Positions 48,880 through 61,200 of a stretch of DNA of 64,000 nucleotides are shown piece after piece (positions within the stretch are counted from its first letter, which is position 1; each line of letters begins with the position of its first letter). The notes below the pieces were generated by a model. It was given only the letters and a program-made list of their open reading frames with translations, ran no database searches and was not told the DNA's origin. This DNA comes from Styela clava. Its lineage: Eukaryota; Chordata; Ascidiacea; Stolidobranchia; Styelidae. Position numbers and translations under genes: made by a program. The stretch lies in NCBI RefSeq assembly GCF_964204865.1, contig NC_135256.1:23836703-23900702 (forward strand). The letters are read 5' to 3'.

Positions 48880-49830
48880 GCAAAACGATGTAATTTGCCG
48901 ACGTTTCGAATTTCTATACAGAAAAACTTCATCAGGGCATGATATGGAAAGGACACAAGTGGATATATATAGAGCAAGAAAAAGAAAAAAATGAAAAAAT
49001 TGTCATGGCGTCAACTCTAATCTAAAGGATGATGATAAGATAATATGTATAAATAAACAAACTAGCGCAAGTTCAAACAAAAAGGGGACTATTTGAACAA
49101 TGATTTATACACAGGCGGGAAAAGTGTGGTTTCTTTCTCATTCATCGAATTCTTCTTTTTGGACACGTTTAGTGGTCATAACGATCGTTTCAATATTATG
49201 TTGTTGTTGTTTTGTTCTTGTTCTTTGACACGTTTTTAAAAAATCGCTTTTCTCTTCGAATACTGGACCAATTGCTTTGAAATTTCAGTGGTTAAAGATT
49301 AATTTCTTCGCTAGAAGGCTATTACTTTTATTTATTTCAAAATTTTGCGTGAATTCTATGAAATTTGATATTTCGTCTAAAATTTTGCTGTATTATTTTT
49401 TATCCATGGGAACACGGATTTTAGTCAGTGTCATGACTGGCTGTACGTTTTGATTCTGCAAAATTCTTGCTACTGGAAATTCAGAACTTTTTTGAGGGTA
49501 CCGGTAGCGTCAAAGGTACCGGTAAAGACTGATTCGCTCTGGTCTAACGTGTCCATATATTTGTGCGTAGCTCTAATGTTTATTTATGTGATAAGATTCG
49601 AGAAATAGTCTTCTCTAGTATTGAGTTTCTTTTTCTAGTATCCTGCTGTTTTTCCAGTCGATGCTATGGTTATTAGAAAGGGCGTGTTTCGAAAGGGCCG
49701 ACTTGTCAATTTTCTTTTGTTTAATATCTCGTAGATGTTCCTTGCTTCGAGTTTCCAGGCTTCTTTTGGTTTCTCCAATGTAGACTGAAGAACAATCGCA
49801 GCAAGGTGTCGCAACTGGTGATTTTCAAAT
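48880..49830 (-). mobile_element. Penelope-like retroelement remnant, 3' part
   Basis: On the minus strand a GIY-YIG endonuclease end (49815-49573) is followed by non-coding DNA with gaaattcgaaacgtcggcaa (about 48900-48930), a word type often seen in the 3' region of such elements. The reverse transcriptase part is missing. Confidence 0.6.
49573..49815 (-). pseudogene. GIY-YIG endonuclease fragment of a Penelope-like element
   Basis: The minus frame reads CCDCSSVYIGETKRSLETRS, then KEHLRDIKQKK, then SALSKHALSNNHSIDW, then ILEKETQY, a TAG, then RRLFLESYHINKH and a second TAG. The motifs YIGET, R..EH and LES.HI are those of the C-terminal endonuclease of Penelope-like elements. The in-frame TAG marks decay. 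Confidence 0.75.
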
Positions 49831-50032
49831 CGCAGCAGCATGTTGTACCGGTCAAGAGAGGGTTGATTTTATTATTTTAAATTAAAGATATAGTCATATA
49901 GATTGTAAAAAAGTCAAATGAATTTCATCAAAAACTTAAAATTATGTGAATTTTTCGATTGTATTTTGATAATCTTACACAAAATTGACGTAACTCTTGT
50001 ATGGCGATTTCGGTGATTTTCGAAGCCCAGCA

Positions 50033-50824
50033 GCATGTCGCCACGCTAATAACCGAATTGCGTAAGTAATTTTTGGCGATTTTAAGTTTTTTATGTCTGT
50101 CTGAACTCAGATTTTATTTTAAAAATTCCGAAACCCATAAAAATGGAGATTTAGTATGACATTCACATTTTTTTCGTCATAAAGAAATTATCATTGTTAC
50201 CGCAGGGCTATTGTGACGTCACAGAGGCACAATAACCCCGGCGAAGTATATTCAAGTTTTTGTATCTCGGATTCCAGATTAGCGCGTATCAATTTAAATT
50301 TATACTACAGTATAGGAAGGCGTGCACTTGTGATATTCACTGTCCGAGTCCAATTCACCTTGGTTGGCTTTTATATTGAGTGCATTGCTGTTTTATTCTT
50401 TATATTTAATCTTAGTCTTATTTCGGTGGGTGTGCAGAACATGTTATATTATTGAAATATATATTTATAAACATAAAAAACAATGTAATTGAAACTGATT
50501 AGTTATTTGGGTTAGACATTGTAGATACTGAAAATTACATTCGTTTTTGTAATGTTTATTTTTCAGGATTGGTGCATATAGTAAGGTTGCAAAATTGCGT
50601 ATATCCCCAAGTCATAGACACATTTCTGCCTAAGTCACAGTGCGCCATTATGACGTCACTTAACTGCGTCATACAAATTAACTTGAATCCGGCTACGATC
50701 AAAAAATTGAACCATGGCAAATTATTGACTCTCAATGGCATAACAATATCATTAGGAAGTTTTTTACGTTTTTCTCAAAACTGTTAAAAATGACTTACGC
50801 AATTCGATTATTGGCGTGACGATG
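50033..50824. mobile_element. MITE-like element with about 45-bp inverted ends
   Basis: Left end gtcgccacgctaataaccga then attgcgtaagtaattttt; right end (reverse complement) cgtcacgccaataatcgaat then tgcgtaagtcattttt. The interior holds tgacgtcac words at about 50214 and 50650 in inverse symmetry. No target duplication was resolved. Confidence 0.6.
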
Positions 50825-52209
50825 TTGTTCCGGAAAAATCTTATACATTTTTTAAACTTACAATACTTTTTATAACTTACAATTTTAATGATTGTATCTT
50901 TCATTTGAATTATTAGAACCGTCCCTGCGCCGTTTCTTTACTATATATTAACAAGAAAAATCATTGGAAACATTTAATTTTACGCGTGGATAGTTTCTGC
51001 GATTCTGTCAGTCTTAATTTCGTGTTTTGCTGCTAGCTTCACAGACGTTTTGGTTCATCAGTATTTGGTGGAAGAGCATGTTTTTTTTTGTATCGTAGAT
51101 TTAGTGTTAACTTGTAGGGAAATTGGGATTGTATTTCATGCAGAGATGTGTTAGGATAAGAATTAAGGTATTAGGTTAATACTTATTTATACTGTTTTAT
51201 CGTGCATTCAGTTACATCTGTGTATCTGATCAATTGAGGATTGGAAGCATTGTAGTCCAAACTATTTTAAATCAGTTAACCTCATACCAGTGGCCACAAA
51301 AGTGCTGCTTATACAGTTGAGTGGACGAAATAAAGCAAGTGCGTTTCGAAACGGTGTCTGGTTTTGTGCATGAGAAATTCAGCGGCTGTCCGGTTCATCG
51401 CACCCAAGCTCGGAAAGGTTTTAGTGACTCATCATAAGAATTCTTGTCACCACAAATACTTGCTGATTGAAGCCAGGGAGTGTGTGCATAGATCTGCTTG
51501 CCATTCCAACCAATGAGTATTTACACTTTTGTCCATATTTATGACATTATTGCTTTCATGCTCACAAATATACGTATCGTTATATATTTTTAGTTTCACA
51601 AATGGGAACAAAGGACATTTCCGTGTTTATATAACAGTACTGACGTCTAACGTCACAACGGTCTTACCGAAATAATTCCCCCGAATTTTTGTTAAATTAA
51701 ACTCGTACGTATGAGATCAGGCATGTGACTGTTGAAGCGATTGATAACTTATTTTTCTAATTACATTAAAGTACTTTCACGGCAGAATAAAGTTGAGAGA
51801 TTGAAAATAACTATTGTCTTTATATGGTTTTGTGAATATATCAGCAAATTTTGAGGTATTTCAAAAAACTCGTTATTGCGCAACAGTAACATGGGGATTT
51901 ATTAATTTTTAGGTACAATACTCACAGATAGTTTTTAGACATGTTTTAGACTTTTGGACAATGTGCAAAGTTGGGAACAAAACTGTAAGAACAAAAAAAG
52001 GACTATGCCATTTGTAGACAAATAATCTTGTAGACAAATAATTTATGTTACAATGCTTTGGACAGGCAGCAGACTTGATAGTAATCAATACGCATGGAAT
52101 TTTTCTTATGATAAGTTTCGATTAGAATAATACTTTGTTTGCATATATCCCAGAGTACCTATTATAAAGCTAAAGATTTGGGTATCTAAATCGAATCAGG
52201 AACATCACG
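50825..52209. other. Intergenic DNA before the transporter gene
   Basis: No coding region recognised. It may include the promoter of the gene starting at 52210, but I see no named motif. Confidence 0.35.
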
Positions 52210-55200
52210 ATGAGTGACGTTAATGCCAATTTGCCGCAGGTAAGTTCAAGTTTAAACAAGTTTTAAAGAGTATTCACATAAAATTGTTAAAAATCTAATT
52301 GTTGTTTCGTTGAATTATTGAACACAGAAAGTAATGTGATGGTTAATATAAAATGAAAGTATTAATCAAGGTTCACTTGATCTATTTATAAATCTTTTTT
52401 CAAGTCAAATTTTGAAAAAGTACATAAAACATTCACTTGGGAAAATATCTTAAGTACGATACATTACGAATGTTCATCTAAGACAATATTTTTATTATAG
52501 ACGTTTAGTCAAAAAGCGGCTGAATGCGTATCTCGTTACGTCGGGCATTCAATCGGGGGAGTTGTATTTTTTCTAGCATATGCAATGGCAAACACTGGGA
52601 TCGTGACATTCAGGCAAGTATATGAAGTATGGTAGCAATTTAGTGTGTCTTAATTTGAATCACACGAGTAACTTCGAGGTCCACTCGTCACACATACGTG
52701 TGTCTTACATGCTTACCTATAGGTCGTATCCATCTAGTACAGTGTTTCCCAACCTTTTTAGGACGCGGACTACTTTCTCACCGGCAAAAACCTTTGCGGA
52801 ATCAACGTGCGTTGATTGCAACCGTAGGCCTACTCCGTGTGAAGAAGTAATATAACCGAACACAACAAGATTTTAAAGGTATTTCAAAATCGGGAATTCG
52901 CCGCAATCACGCGTTTGTTAAAAGAGCTGCATAAATGGCCTTTTCTGTAGCATAATATTCAATCCATGACAACGACGAGAATTCAAAAATGTCTTTATAT
53001 TTTAATTAATTCAATTGTGTTCATGATCATTCGCGGTTGCGTCGATTGACAAGATAAAAGCATTACTTCTTTAAAATGCCACGACAATCTGCGAACATAA
53101 TAATGTGAGACTATAGTGCCTGATTATATTTAGTTTTGATACATATTTTTTGCAATCTCGCGATCTCTAATAATTGGGGTATATTAGTAAATCAAAAAAA
53201 AAAAATATATATATATATATATCCATCGCCTTGCTTCAATATTAATTTAATTTTGATCATTTTAATCGGCGGTTATGTTGACGAATAAAAGCAATACTAC
53301 TCAGAATTACTCAAAATATCATGACAATCCGTGGACACAAAAATGCGTGGTAATTTACCGGAGGATATTTTGTTTTGATTCGTATTTTTGTGAATTCGAC
53401 AAATTTGAGCTGTTTGTACAACACTTACAGCGTATACTACGGTAGTCGTAGCACCCGAAATTTTGCGATTTGCAATGTCTAAAAAAGCGTTTTTAATCGG
53501 TCGCGAACCACCATAAAACAAAACTTATGGTGTTCTCAGTTTTATTCTCAGTATTTTGTATGGCCGCTCTCCAATTTAGAAAATTTAGGTTGCCACCAAA
53601 GCCCCACCATTGACACCTACCAGAAAAAAAAATTCTTCTTCTTTGTTCGAGCTTGCGAGAAACACCATTCAGGTATCTTTATTCACTCGTGTTTTCGTCG
53701 GAAATCCGCAAGTGAGTTGTGAAATCCAATAGTTTGATTAGGCGTTACCAAATTTTACCTGTTACCAAATTTTCGAATAGTAAATTGCTATTCTAATAGT
53801 TGAAAATTCGAATATATGCCCAGCCCTACTCAGTATCCAGTAATTATTCAATAGATTAATGTTATGTGAATAAACTTGCTTTTTATGTTTTATGTAAATA
53901 TTAACGTACGTCGTAATTTGGCGGAAGGTTAAGTTTCGCAAAAACGTTTGCGGCCCGCAGTGAATTTCTGGCTCGTTGCGGACTCATTCGACCGCTCCGC
54001 GGACTCATTTGTGAACCACTGATCTAGTAGAACACGAACATTATTATAAATGCAATCAAAGAACAATTTTGCCGAACTCGAAACTTTAATAGTCTGTTGG
54101 TCGTCACAAGGTTTACGTGTTTAGTTGTGATCTGATGCATAACCGATGACGTCAATTGTGGCAAACTCTTCTAAATTTATTTTATGGATTTATCATCATT
54201 ATGGTCGGTCATGTATAACCAACCGGTGGCTCAGAGGTAGTAAAAAAATAAAGTATTTACATCGAGCCAGCGTGTATAGATGACAAACTTAGATTGATCG
54301 GCCATAATGAGCTTAAAACGACACAAATATTATTTATATATATATTATATAAATTATGTTAGTATAGGATAGGATTTACATATTTATCCCGGGGGAGAGG
54401 AAAGCCGATAAGACGGCTTATCCATATGGCGAACCACGGCCTCTCGTCCGGTTACCATTCCAAGTCGGGTATGGGATTAGTTATACTGTATTGTTTTGTT
54501 TTCGGAAGCATGGACTTGGTGGTGGAGGAAGCCGTAACCGACCAGCGGTTACGTGAACCACCCAACGACGGCGAGGAGTCCAGCAATCTTCTCGCACATA
54601 ACCATTCCTGCATGGGATTCGAACCTGCGAACCCACGCAGAGCAATTAGAGGTGCGGTGGCGAGCGTATTCCTAACGCTTAGCCCGTTGAGCCACACCGC
54701 TGCGTTACTAAAGCTATATATGATAATATAACTTTTAGAGTAAAATGAATTTATAACTGGATTGTGAAAATACATCAGCAGGCTTTATTAAAGATTACTA
54801 ACTTATTTCAGATCAGATAATTTTCTGATTACACGACAAAATCTTTATTAATGTCATTAATTCATCAACTAACACCTTGACACCATAAATAATGTATACA
54901 TCAGGTTGGTTGTTATTTTTAACCAAATTCATTAACAAGAACCCAATTAGGACCCTTTAAATTAAAAAGTATAAATATCATAAATGACAATTCAGTCAAG
55001 ATATTTTAACAGTCATTTGCAATTATATTCTGCAGAATGGTGAGGTATAACCGCTATTTCAGTTCAATTGAAATGATTTCTCACTGTCGCTGACTGGATG
55101 ACTCATTGAGTCTTTGGCGACTCCGCGTCAATTGCTATGAATCAATGTTTCTCGTTTTTTTAGTTTAATGTGTTCTTCTTTTGCTTTCTATTGATTCTTG

Positions 55201-58200
55201 CATGACGAAATAAAATATCTGAATCTGAATTACTGAATATAAGAGTGATCAGCAGCCTTGTCCATGGGCCACATTTTTTTGTCTCATCCCATCCCATGGA
55301 ATTCTTATTGGAAATAATTTTCAATAAACAATGCTAAATTTATTTTTGGCGTCTACTAAGTGGAACTACGTGTATAAAGAGACATGCAAAACGACAAATT
55401 TGTTGACTTCGTTAACTTTAACAATTCAGAACTATATATCACTAACAAATGAGCTACGGTATGTCCAAACGCATGGACACGATTATACGAAGTCCATAGC
55501 GAAATGTTTTGCCGTCAATTCCCCGAAAATCATACGGTAATTTTGGATGAAATATCAGATTTCATAGCATTCATAGAAAATTTAGAAAAAAAAGTAATCG
55601 TTTTAGAGGAAAGCCATTTTTATCATAACGATGAAAAGAAAAATCTTTGTCCCATGTGTGTTGTCCCAGTGCTATCCCATTCCATCCCGTAGGCCGTTTC
55701 TCATGGACAAGCGTGATGATTAGTGATACAGGAGCTGGATAAAAACCTATTTTTGTAAACGCTTAAATAATACAAGATGAACCTGAAGAGTATAAATTTG
55801 TGTGAATTATTGCTGTCATATTAATTTGCATTTCGAATCATATGAATCAAAATATTATTGGCTTTATTACTATTCGAAAGGAACAATTAGTGACTTTCTA
55901 ACCTTTAAACGTATATACCTCATTCAATGAAAGACAAACATACTGCTATATCAGGCGGACAACGCGTGATTAGATAACCACACTAATGTGTCTGTTTTTG
56001 ATAAATGAGAAATTACTGTATCGTATACAATGCATTTCGCAATCATCGCCATATGGTTGCAATCTATGAAAGTTTACTTGAATGAAAAATACTATGAATA
56101 AAATTACCGAATACTAATAATTTACAAAACGACTATTCAAATAATAATTATGTACCAAACAAATGAGTCTCGAATAGTTAGTCCGATATTGTATATAATT
56201 CTGACTGTAATTCTGAAGATTTCAAAATGTTTATTGACAGTGCTTTTTGGTCAGTGGGATTTTAATATCATTGAAAAATAGTTATTTTTGCAGGCCTATA
56301 GTTGATTAGCGTAAAATAGTGTGTATATACAAAGATATTACAGTCTCAAGTCTTGACGAAATTATACAAAAACCACTTCAAATATTCATTAAACATATAT
56401 CATTATTTAAGCGTTGTCTTGGCGATGGAAGCATATTTCACTGGATGTTCGCTTCTTCACATACAAGAGATGGTGCAAGAATAGAATCGAGGAGAAGAAC
56501 GTATAAATTACTTTGTAAGCTTTTAATTTATGTTTTCTAGCTGCCATTTTTTAAATTGTGTCAATCTCTTAATATTTTACCCTCGTCGACCAAGTTCAAA
56601 AATGCTCTATTATTAGATCATCGGCAAGAAAGATGAAATAATGCAAAGAGCATTCAATTCTAAATCGTTGTCAAAGATATTGAACTTTTTAAATTACCTC
56701 CATTTCATCTACACCTGCTTTCTCATCATTTGAAGAAAATTGGGTCTAAAATAGTTTCATAATAGGTTTCAAGCACTGGGATGCTCCATTTAATCTTGCC
56801 TTGAAATCCAACTCACAAATATAGGCGTCACGGCGATGGTTCTACATTGCCTCCAAGTCCTTGGTATATGAATGGGAAACTGGCCAACGTCGAATTGATC
56901 GCCTGGTTAATACTAGCACTATGTAATAAAATAATAGCAGTTTTTCCTGAGCCCGACGACTGTAAAATTTTTTTTTTGAACCATACTTGGCAGTAACACG
57001 TCGAATTTGAAAAAAAGCAGTTTGCACATTTATCTGTTTACATTTTTTCGTACTCCCGAAGTATGTGAACCCAGATAGCGGACACCGGAACGTAGTATGT
57101 GTACCGCGTTAGGGTTAGGTCATAATTTCGGGTACAAATACTACGGGAGTCGTCACTTGGCTAGTCCCCGAACTCGTAATAGAACCAAGATAAGAAAAAT
57201 TAGAATAAAATTGTGGCCTATCTCTAACCTGGTACACATACTACGTTCCGGTGTCCGCCATCTTGGTTCCCATACTTTGGGAGTACCCATATTTTTTACA
57301 TACCTGTAAACGTATAATATTTACTTTCTATATTCCAACATTTCAGCTTGCCATTGAAAAGCATTTGTGCAAGAAAACACGTCAATTTATCAGATTCTTG
57401 TTTATCATTGACGTGATCAACTGTGAGTACCATTACATAATTTTACCAGTTCAAATACGAACTACAAAGTTGAATCAACTGTTCCATGAAACTTTATGGG
57501 TTTATGTCTTTAATTAACAATGGATTTCGGGTCAACTCGCCGTAGACTATTGAAGATAGATTTTGATCTTTTTTTGCTAAGGAGTTTACAACGTCTATTT
57601 ATTATTATAATATATGAAAAAGAGGCTGTTTCCATTTCCCAAGCATCTATGAAATATAGAATATGTGACGGGTGCAGTGAAGACAAGAAAAGTCTGTTTA
57701 GATTGTTAATTGCTCATAATTCAGCAGTAATAGTTAACCAATCTATCTTATATAAGCTGTTCACCTCAAGCAAGCTTACTAGAAAAGTGGATTGCAGTTA
57801 ATATAGCACCATCGGTGTAATAAAGATATTAGTGCTGATTTTTTTTATATTCATTCAATCTATTTTTCACGTAGGCACCGCTTTCTACTACAAGATTTGT
57901 CAATCATTATTTGAGTCTCTTGTGTTTGAAAACCATGTTGAAGTTAAATACAGGTGATATTTTCTGACACTATTCTGTTTTTCAATAGAGAGCAGGCAAT
58001 TATATTCAACTTAATATAGTATTCCTTATCGCTAACACGAATTATTTTGGGGTGAATCTTACGTAATCAAGAGAATTAAAACATTTATTTCTATATCTCA
58101 ACTTTGAGTGTCCGGGGTATAATTTGGTCTATCATTGTACTCGCATTCCTGGCTCACAATAATTATTTTTATGTAGCAAGATATTGACTTTAATGTAACT

Positions 58201-61200
58201 TTGTTGCATCATCAATCGTCTGTGTGTTGACTTTTTGTTATCACGACTAAAGAAACTCAAATCGCTCATGCTCACGAATTGCTCACGCTTTTATTAATAT
58301 GACAAATTTATAGACTATTGAACTTGTTTATGAGAATCGAATAATTATACTTTAAAGATGTTTTTCAACATTTGCCATCGTATAGCATGTTGTTAAAAAA
58401 TCATTTGAAAAATATGTTGAATTATGTATACAGAACTGGAACAACAGTTATTGCCTGTACTCTGACCACGGTATTCCTCATCGGAATGGAATATGGTAAG
58501 ATTCATATTTCGTAAAGAAACTGTAGGTGATATGTTATCCCCACTTTAAAAGTTCAAACTATATTTTCTGCAATGCATGGCGTATGTAGATAATAAGCCT
58601 TTAGTAGCTTACCAAATATAAGGGTTTTAAAAATCTTAGCACGGTTTCAATCAAATAAGCGTTGTTTAAATATAACTTATGTTAAACGCATTCAATGTTT
58701 TAGGTCAAAAATATTGGCTGAAGTCTCACAGATCTTCACAGGTAAAAACATATCTTTATTTGGCGCTCCAGAGGTAGGTGTACCAATATAGAGGTAACTA
58801 ATTTTGTTCGCCCATTTTACATCATTTTGTGTAAAGGAACTGAAAACTATGGGCAAGGAGTATATTCACTTGGCTAACACAGATAGTTCCGAACTCGGAA
58901 AGGAAAATCGGAATAAAATTATGGCCCAACCCTAACCTGGTACACATACTACGAGAGTACTCTTTTTTCATTGTTATGGCTTAATTTATAACAGTAATTA
59001 TCAATCATTTTCAAACTAACTTCTTGAGATTTAAAACTTTATCAAATTCTGAAAATCGCTATTGTCAAAGGAGATTTTTTGAAATAATCAATTCATTCAA
59101 TACAAAAATTAGAATTGCTTTTATTATCTCTAATAAAAACTATTTGCAATGTTTAATTGCACCAAAGAAAGTAAACAATGAAAGCGAGGCAATGACAAAT
59201 TCATAATGTCTATATTAATAAATACAAATATGTGATTATACTTAACTATTACCAATGAATCATTGTATTCCTATTAAACTTTTTAATGGCAGAAATTGAT
59301 TACAAGCATCAATATGTCTCGGGTTCAAGCTGGTGTAATTCTCCTTGACCAAAGTGAGTAAACTTTGCAACCTTGATTTTACTTCACCGACCTAAAAGAT
59401 AAACTTATTCAATAAAACATAGAGGACTAAAAACAGTGTTTAATTCGCATTCGACAAAATGTATTAAAATAGAATAAATGTTCATTATAAGCATGTTTAT
59501 CAAAATTTAAACTGGCGTTGTGTTTTTCATTTAACGTTGCGCAAAATATGATTTTTGATATTACACTATTTTGACGGCTTTATCAAGTTTTAGTGTGTTT
59601 GTGGTAGGTTTTGGACGGTTTTTATAATTTTTTACTCAAGATCTGCACTTTGGAGAACCACAAAAAAAACTCCAATTCGTTATTTCTCTAATGTTTAAAT
59701 AAGCTTAGTTTTTAATTGTGACAGAAGATGTAATTTGGCTAGTTATTGTAACTGGTATTAATGGTATGTTATAATGGATATTTTAATTTATAACTCCCGA
59801 TTTGTCAATGCAATATCGTTTTTGCGAAGCAGTTCTGTATGTTTTTCCTAAAATATGAACTCATTGCTTTATAGGTAACAGTCACAGAATACAGCCTGAA
59901 AAAGATAAAAGAATAAATTTGGAAGGTAAATGTATATATTTATTTATATTTATTTGGAAATTAATATCGAAAAATGTTAGTGTGACGTAACCAGGCATAA
60001 TACATACACTACAGCGTATTTTAAATATTTCAGCCGTTGAAAGAGAAATGAACAACTACAATCGTAAACGACCAGTATTACTCCTTCTATTTATGCTTTT
60101 GTTATTTTCAACAATTACCGTCAGTTACGACACAGTCAGCTCGGAGGAGTTGAAAATAATATTCAATGCAAGCACTCAATGCTCCGGATTGTCGCAACCG
60201 ATTGCTTTTGCAAATTTCGACACCAGGGTCAGTCTGGTTACTTGTCAGTTTTTTACTCTGCTTCATTTCTTGGTATTGAAAAATAAAATGTAAAAATTGG
60301 TAAAAAGATGATTTTTATTATTCCAGATTTTCAGTGCAACAGCTATCGTCATCTTTGCGCTAAAGAATTATACTTTGATGCTGCCTGTCTGCGTGGAGGA
60401 ATTGAAGTACTGTTTTTTTGTTATTATGCCATCAAAGATGATAACTGGGTTTTTATTCGATTCTCTTTTCCAAGCGCATGAACTTATACTAATCTATACC
60501 ATGGCCCTGTATTAGTCCAACAAAACAAGACATTTTTGATATTGCATTGATTGTGCTCCATACAAATTTTAAGATAATAAAGCAATGTCACAAACATTTC
60601 GTTTCAATCACATAAACACTTCTTTAGAAAAAAAAACTCAACCTTCCACAGAAATTGTGAAATTAAAAATTATGTCAAACTGAACAAGAAATAAACTTGA
60701 TCTGATAATATTTTACATTTAGATATCCGAAAAAAGAATTTACAACGCTTGTGTTTTGGTCAGAAGCAACCCTGGTTCTAATTTATACATTGTTTGCAAT
60801 GTCAGTTTATATGACATTCGGAGGTAAATGTTAAAATGGATGTATGCTGTTCAATATTGTTATTGAACATTTTGACTGTATGTACGTTAAAATGAACGTC
60901 GTTAGACGCATTATTCCTGATTAATGGGGTCTGATATGGCACACCCACTATATAGAAGTAATTGTGGTTCTATACATATACTAGACCCGATTAAAGTTCA
61001 TCGCATTGGGATACAATTAAATAAAGTTTATTTGGAGTAGAATTTTTCCCCGGTAACAATGTTAGAAAAAAAATAGAAACAAATCAATTTTAGTACTACT
61101 TCTAACAAAACCAATAAAAGTTGTTTTTTAAATATTTCAAAAAATGTAACGTTTGATTAGTAATATTAGCTTCATAATTGTTCATTTCAATTCTTTTTTT

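Noticed and set aside
55381-55692. Frame with NDKFVDFVNFNN, a TGA, then LDEISDFIAFIENLEKKV
   Set aside because: Interrupted, inside a transporter intron and possibly inside a small inverted-ended element. No family recognised.
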